From: Marsupella aquatica
Taxonomy: Eukaryota > Marchantiophyta
Direction of reading: 5' to 3'
Assembly (NCBI GenBank): GCA_973895155.1
Contig: OZ316899.1
Coordinates: 1,240,001-1,304,000, forward strand
Length of the DNA stretch: 64,000 nucleotides
Shown piece after piece: positions 58,444 through 64,000 of this stretch. The notes under the pieces were generated by a model, which did no database searches, was not told where the DNA came from, and saw only the letters and a list, made by a program, of their open reading frames with translations. The first letter of the stretch is position 1, and the number at the start of each line of letters is the position of its first letter. A program made the position numbers and the translations under genes.

Positions 58444-58597
58444 AGACTAAAGATGGGATGCTTTGTATGTTTTTGTGGGATTTCAGGTAGTTGAGTTTTT
58501 AACCTTGACCGAAAGTATCAACTCCGGACCAAAATTTTGTCTCGGAAATATAAGGGGCAAGTCCAGTATGTGCATATTGACAACATTGATTTAAGGA

Positions 58598-58707
58598 ATA
58601 TTCTGTTTTACATGTTATCTTGACAATCTTTGTATGTCTTGTTCTCAAACATTTTTCCTGTTTGTTTCCTGTTTCCTTTTTATTGTTCCTGTCACGGTCG
58701 TTATAAC
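58598..58707 (-). repeat. Right-type terminal repeat (GACAGGAA family)
   Basis: On the minus strand GGTTATAACGACCGTGACAG then GAACAAT...GGAAACAGGAAACAAACAGG. Opposite in orientation to 38059. It lies just beyond the 3' end of the SDGC transposase remnant. Confidence 0.5.
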
Positions 58708-58829
58708 CATGAAGCAATAGCATGCACTTTATGACAAAACATAGTTCAAGCCTAAATTAACAAAACGCATTTTATGGCACCAATTCAGCACTACCAATTT
58801 ACAGTTAGTTGAAACAAATTAGTCATTTG

Positions 58830-61800
58830 GCCTTCACAATACCTCTTTGCTGAACACAAAATTGCCTCCATAGTATCGGATGTGAGCTTGTAACCCTATG
58901 ATCCCCTTATAACCTTTGTTGGCACAAGGCCAAATCCCATGTGAATAACAGAAGCCACATCAACATAGCTTATACTAGCCTTGTCATTGCGAACAAAGGA
59001 AGAGTCCAACCTACCATACTGCTGAAACTAGTGCCCAGCCAGCACAGTGTCACCCGCTTGAAATTCTGCACCATAAGCATCAGATAAGTCTTCTTCTAGA
59101 ATGTAGGCCTTCTTAGTACACAACAAAATGTAAAATTCAGCTTTCCATTTGTTATCTTCGGCAGCGAGGACAGCAAAGAAGTCATCGACTGAGACTAGAT
59201 CTCCAAGGTGCCCCTCATAGTCACATTTAGTAGAATCTACCCCTCCATGCATATCTTCAATGATGCTAGCAATATGGCCTGGTTGGGTTGGTTAAACTTG
59301 ATCTACTTCCCATGGTATGACATGTGATTTGTTTTTGCAAGCTAGGTCATTTTCTGGATCTAACACACACTTTGTACAAAAACAAGCCAATTCTCGAGAC
59401 TTCAACATGATGGGATTGTCTTGACTATAACCAAGGAAGCAATGCTTCTGTCGCACGCCTTTGATTGGTAGACATTCAAGGGGCGAACTCCTTTGCACTT
59501 CATGCACTCCAACCTCCCAAAAAAATGACGTACTCCCTGCTTCTTATCATATTCCAACTGTTTCCCCAGACAAAACTTTTTTTCAGAAACTCCATGACAT
59601 CCTTGGCACCCTCCATTGGATACCCTCCTTCCTTTTGCAGGTGCTCCCTTCAAATGGCCTGTTTCACTCCACCTCCAAGTCCATCCTACAAAAGTTGCAA
59701 TTACATCAAACTACGTCAAAAGATGTAAAACCTGGTTTAATAGATGCACTAGCATCATGCAGATCAAGCAAAATCAAATCTGGGAACTGAGTATTAACTT
59801 TAACTTGCGGCACAAAATCATACATGAATCAAAGGCAAATATTACCTGGACTCCCTTCCCATGTTCGGAGGCATGGAAACACCACATGAATGGCACCCCA
59901 TGATTGTGATAGTATTTTGCAACGTATGAAAAGGACAACATGCTTTAAACTATGCTGCACACCCGTCAGACCACATAATGCCTCTCCACAAGAAATTGTT
60001 GCTCTTGCATCCATTGCCAATGAAATTCCAAAGTATGTTGGACAAAAAAGGTATTGTGACTGTTATCGGAAACAAAGAAGTGATAATCAGCTTCAATAAA
60101 CCTAGTAATTCTTTGACCAGATTTGTCAAAGACAACTGGCTCATCCTCCTCAGCGTTGAACTAGTGCCGATAGGTGATAAGGCAAGTATAGTGATCTGTC
60201 GATTGTCCCAGTGCAAGGATTGGACCTCGTCTTGTGCTGCAAATGTGTAATACTCTGCAAGTCAATTGAACTAAGAATAGTACCTTTAGGAAATGTCTTC
60301 TGACAGTTCTTGTACTGCTCCGCTTGCCATCTAGCATAGAAGTCATGTTTTACAAATGTCTCAACAGTACTCTTTACCTTTTGCAAAAAATCAAACATTG
60401 ACATCAACTTATTGACCAATCTTAGCCTTTTCTTAGGCCTGTTGGGCTCTGCATCATGTCTTTGGTTGGTAGTCTTTTTGACTGAGTGTGGCTTTAATTG
60501 GCAAGTCATCCAACACGACATATTCGTAAGTTTGCCAAGGTACACACTCCTCGCGATCTAATCTCTCCTCCCATCCAGGACACAAATCTATCAACTCTGG
60601 CCCGCAATCTTCACAAACACCTACAAGACAATCTCGATTGTACCAAGCTTCATCTTCCCCTTTTGTACATAATGTAAGTGCACAAAACTGTCTCACAGAA
60701 GGGAGCGTATACTTATGAGCTATACATGCCACTTTTGTAGAAATAGTAGGGCAGCAAACAATACATTGACATGTGCAACCTATAAGATGTTGACTCTGTC
60801 GACACTTGGCAAACGCTTTGCACAACAAAGCTATCTCAACATGCTACTTGCAACAACAAACATCTCTATCTTTCATGGTACGTATAAAGTAGGGCTTTAG
60901 AGCCTGAAAGGATCTCAAACCAACAGTATAGGGCTTTTTCTCTCACTTCAACCATTCCTGGAATTTGAAAAAGTACTCTGCCTATTACATACAGACATGC
61001 AGGAAAGCCTATGTTAGTTTATGGAATAGAATTGACTGAACCTTATCCACTACAGGCAGTTCATACCGCTAAAAACTTAAGTAGATACTGCAAACCCAAT
61101 GGGAGTAAAATAGTTACCTCTGTATCCTCCAGCCCGTGGACCCTATGTTCGATGTTTTCCTTCCGGGCAATCCTCTTTTTAGCCAGATCCTTAGCATTTG
61201 GAGAAGGCCTAGTGAAGTTCTCCCAAAACCAAGCGCAGTCTCCTCTGATCTCTTATGATAGACAATCTGAACTTTCCTTACATTGCCCCAATGGAAACCT
61301 TAGGGATTCATCACCATCTAAGATAGCTCTTTTCTTACCCGCAGCATAGATAGGTGCCCTTTTAATGCATAGAGCTCGAGCCAAAGAGGATTGATATCTT
61401 TGACCCACAGCTTGGTTCCCTGCTAAAGAAGCCAAGATAATGTCTTTGGCGGCTTTGTGATCCCTACGCCGGGCATATTTCATAGTATTCAACACTTTCT
61501 TGAGATCTACGACAACTGCTTTCCAAGACATATCTGCTTTAGGGCACCCAAGTGTAGTCGGATGGAATTTCACCATTGCGCTGTGAGTCCAGAAACGCTC
61601 CATGATGGACTTCTTAGAAGGCAAATTATGACTCTTTGTCAATCAACAAAATTGTTTGACAATCTTAGTGACAAGTAATCTTTGACTCCTTGCGTTCTAT
61701 TAGGATCCGCACTTGGATCTAGATCCACGAGACCATGAAGCAAATCATGGCGAGCCTTTCTTGACCTCTGTTGTCGTTCTCTGGCTCCTACACGCCTAGC

Positions 61801-62208
61801 CAACCCTGGTTCCATCTGCTGTTCAAAATCACTGCCATTCCTGGAGTTCTCTTCAGACAAGACTGCAAAGCGTGACTGCAATTCATCATGTAAACTCTGA
61901 AGCTCTTGAATCCTCTGGTCCTTAGCCGCCAACTCACCAGAAAACTCCATAAGAATTTGCTCTCAAAATGATATAGCGTCCTCTTGTGCTGCATTGAGCA
62001 ATTTTTGTGCTTCCCTTGCCTCATCTCTAGCATGGTTGAGTATCGTCTTTGCCTCTGCCCTTGCATTGATAAGCATTTGGTTTGCTGCTTGCCCTGCCCT
62101 ACGCTCCCTCCTCCTCAAATTTTGTTGATCCCTCTTGGATATTGTATCTATAGGACCACCTTCTACCCTACACGTAAGGCTGCACATAAACAGACAAAGG
62201 AAGTTCAA
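58830..62208 (-). pseudogene. Decayed transposase-like gene of the SDGC...HGKG type
   Basis: Minus-strand coding pieces in order: a basic coiled-coil N-terminus (RRRERRAGQAANQMLINARA, about 62130-61780); PSPNAKDLAKKRIARKE (about 61200); KPYFIRTMKDRDVCCCKWH (about 60890); Cys-rich block TKGEDEAWYNRDCLVGVCED (about 60650); FVKHDFYARWQAEQY (about 60350); AQDEVQSLHWDN (about 60215); SDGCAA-stop-FK (about 59960; the stop TAG replaces the usual Gln); HASEHGKG (about 59870); a CFCTKC segment (about 59370); and a C-terminus with VSVDDFFAVLAA (about 59190). I recall similar multi-copy proteins in bryophytes and animals, with 'DFAENY' and 'SDGC.AQFK' motifs, but cannot name the superfamily. Many stops and shifts; not functional. 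Confidence 0.6.
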
Positions 62209-62209
62209 T

Positions 62210-63290
62210 CCCTAAGCTTGCATTCAGCAGGATTTTTTCGGATACTAGAATTGCAAAAACCCAGGTGGAGAGTTGAAACAGTCAAGTTGGATATACCTAG
62301 ATATTGTGATCACGCTAGAAGTTTGCAAGCTGCATCTTCCCGATCCCAATCCCGATCATAGAAGACATTAAGAACAAACATGGAGAATCGGGCCCCATGA
62401 CAAAGAGCATCAAGAATAGACACATAAACAGACCAAAACAAAGGCATCGAGACATGCACGGAGAAGGGATCCAAAACCACTCAGACAGGCACCATAGTAA
62501 AGTGCCCTGGCTTGGTGGCTCCAAACACTTACAGGGTAATCCTAATCACTAGGGCCTAATCACTCCTAGTACGAGGACCATAATGACTTCACATACATTT
62601 TTGAATGGTACTTACTCTAAGTACCTAAGTTCTACCTAATACATTTGAAATTTGAAAATCAGTTCCTAATAGACTTGATTCCACTGGTAATAGGAAATTT
62701 TGTCCACTAGTGGTGGTACTACTTAGTGGTTAGCGCTTTCTTAATTATGGAAGGAATCTTGGCCACACAATCTTTATTTTGATCTCCACCCTTCCATGAT
62801 CCTTTGTGGTATTTTCTTTGTATTTAGTACCTTTCCTTGGGTACTTGAAGTGTGACAGTCAAAAATACCCTCTATATCTTGCTTTTGACCCAATAAGCTC
62901 TTGTTGATGTCACCATACTATTATAATCTCCAGTTTTTTCAGGCTTGATAGTCTAACTTCTTATGCTACACCCATATCGCTAGATTTGTCTACCCAATAT
63001 ATTGAAAAGAGCTTTTGTCTGTAAGTGTCAACTTGACTCTATTTTTATAGCCTTTTTTACTCTACTATCTAACTTCACTAGAAGACCTTGTTGTTACTTT
63101 ATTCTTTATCTCTCTCAATATATGTCCTTAACATGGATTGATCTAATCATTATTATACTTGACTTGCTTTATGACCTCCACAATCTTGTCAGATCTTTTC
63201 AAATTATCTCCATGGCTTTGCCATGTCTCATAGACACAATATGAATTTTTAGATAGTGAGTGACAAGGTGAAAAGCATATTCACTAAAGA
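62210..63290. other. AT-rich stretch without recognised genes
   Basis: No credible open frame or domain; short ORFs here are leucine/phenylalanine-rich noise. It may be the 5' region of the transposase remnant. Confidence 0.4.
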
Positions 63291-63295
63291 CTCTC

Positions 63296-63602
63296 CCCGG
63301 ACGGGTATGGCATGCGTGACAGTAAACAGGAAACAGGTTTACTGGTACCAGTAAAAATTTTCTTGTTACCAGCAAAAATAATAATGTCAAAATATTTTCT
63401 AAAACGTCAAATTTTCCAAAAAAAATTAAATTATAACATTTTTTGGCTAGCTTTGGGCGCTAGCAACAAAAAAAAAATTCGGAAAAAAAAAAACTTTTTT
63501 TTCCAAAAAAAAATTTTCAAAAAAATTACCACTCATTTCCTGTTACCAGTTTCTGTTTCCTGTTACTGTTTGCTGTTTCCTGTCGTTTGTAAATACCCCC
63601 CC
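63296..63602. mobile_element. MITE with imperfect terminal inverted repeats
   Basis: The left end CGGGTATGGCATGCGTGACA, followed by GTAAACAGGAAACAGG, mirrors the right end ...CCTGTTTGCTGTTTCCTGTC-type sequence finishing GTAAATACCCCCCC. The flanks AGACTCT and AGACCCT may be a 7-bp target duplication with one change. The interior holds a palindrome family member, TAGCTTTGGGCGCTA (63448-63462), and long A/T runs. Confidence 0.6.
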
Positions 63603-63606
63603 AGAC

Positions 63607-64000
63607 CCTATTGTAGCACCATGTCATGTGTTATGTATGGACAGGATATCATCTTGAAGTGGCTTCACGCTCGCTCACCCCAGATCTCTCTTTCACGCTT
63701 GCTCACCTCAAACTATATAAGGACCTTGGACCTTGGACTTTGGACTCCACTCTTTATGATCATTTTGGTTTTGTATTTATTTTCTTCCATAGTGGAGGGC
63801 TAAACTGGTTGGTTTTTACAATAGTCGTGGAGGGGTTTGCATGTGCAAAGGGAATGATGACTTCTTTGGCTGGAAACAACACCGGTTTACTTGCTCTAGT
63901 TGCGTTGAGGAAGTCAAAGGTAATTATGATCTACATTGCACTATTTTCAATGGATTATCTTCAATTGTAGTCTCATGTAGAATGATTTCCTTAGATCAAT
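63607..64000. other. Window end, possible promoter-like sequence
   Basis: ACTATATAAGGACC near 63710 looks like a TATA box and is followed by an open frame running to 63968, with no recognisable domain. The sequence is cut by the window end. Confidence 0.3.

Noticed and set aside
38059-58707. One 20.6-kb transposon from 38059 to 58707 with a CATGA target duplication
   Set aside because: Only about 20 nt of the ends align well, the interval contains the probable inversion breakpoint and other elements, and A3 does not resume after 58707.
59461-60900. Plus-strand ORFs opposite the SDGC gene
   Set aside because: Antisense shadows; the minus strand carries the ordered conserved motifs.
5946-62208. 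Alternative genetic code (TAG or TGA read as an amino acid)
   Set aside because: TAG, TGA and TAA all end other ORFs normally, stop positions differ between copies, and partner copies have Gln, Arg or other sense codons there. Decay explains it better.
49950-63602. One 13.65-kb transposon bounded by the near-identical inverted repeats at 49950 and 63602
   Set aside because: gypsy-1 gag resumes right after the left repeat at about 50061, and 63602 already pairs with a left end at 63296. The 49950 copy is better explained as a truncated MITE.

Overview
This is a repeat-dominated window of a plant-type (streptophyte) nuclear genome, read by eye. The evidence is Ty3/gypsy and Ty1/copia retrotransposons, a gypsy element with an integrase-linked chromodomain, initiator-Met-tRNA primer-binding sites, spliceosomal GT-AG introns, Ulp1- and FCP1-like genes of the kind carried by plant transposons, and a MULE-like transposase. 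Several protein families here resemble ones I associate with non-seed streptophytes (charophytes, bryophytes, lycophytes), but I cannot name the species. I see no tRNA, rRNA, CRISPR array or clear intact housekeeping gene. Nearly all coding regions are decayed copies with in-frame TAG/TGA stops and frameshifts.

Layout. 1-2.6 kb: GA-rich repeat running into a decayed Ulp1 protease gene, then an FCP1/HAD-like gene. 2.9-3.3 kb: a GC-rich MITE with TA target duplication. 3.7-5.9 kb: an intact gypsy gag (minus), its primer-binding site and an LTR-like block. 5.9-13.3 kb: two copies (A1 minus, A2 plus) of a proline-rich/coiled-coil ORF family of unknown function, with a protease-RT linker fragment between them. 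13.3-19.5 kb: gypsy-2 gag (minus), LTR remnant and a decayed copia element. 19.6-27.2 kb: the 3' half of gypsy-1 (RNase H, integrase, LTR; minus), interrupted by a 4,675-bp element (copy C) with TG/CA ends and a 5-bp target duplication. 27.2-35.7 kb: gypsy-2, a chromodomain element with ~1.5-kb LTRs and extra inverted LTR fragments. 35.7-38.1 kb: unrecognised DNA, then a third truncated A-type copy (A3).

38-48.9 kb differs from the rest. It is more AT-rich, has intron-containing genes and is studded with a 15-bp palindrome, TAGCGCCTGGCGCTA and variants. It holds a MULE-like transposase gene (minus) and, divergently, a decayed gene that combines a ParB/sulfiredoxin-like GNHR domain with a C-terminal N4/N6-type DNA-methyltransferase-like domain. 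All four introns I can delimit in these two genes contain one or two palindromes. This is the most unusual content of the window.

48.9-52.2 kb: the 5' half of gypsy-1 (plus): LTR, gag and RT, ending where the copy at 27.2 kb begins. The two halves look like one element split by an inversion (or a misassembly). 52.4-58.4 kb: copy B of the coiled-coil ORF family, with its 3' end tandemly duplicated. 58.6-63.6 kb: a decayed gene carrying an SDGC-type transposase-like domain, flanked by terminal repeats of the GACAGGAAACAG type, and a MITE near the window end.
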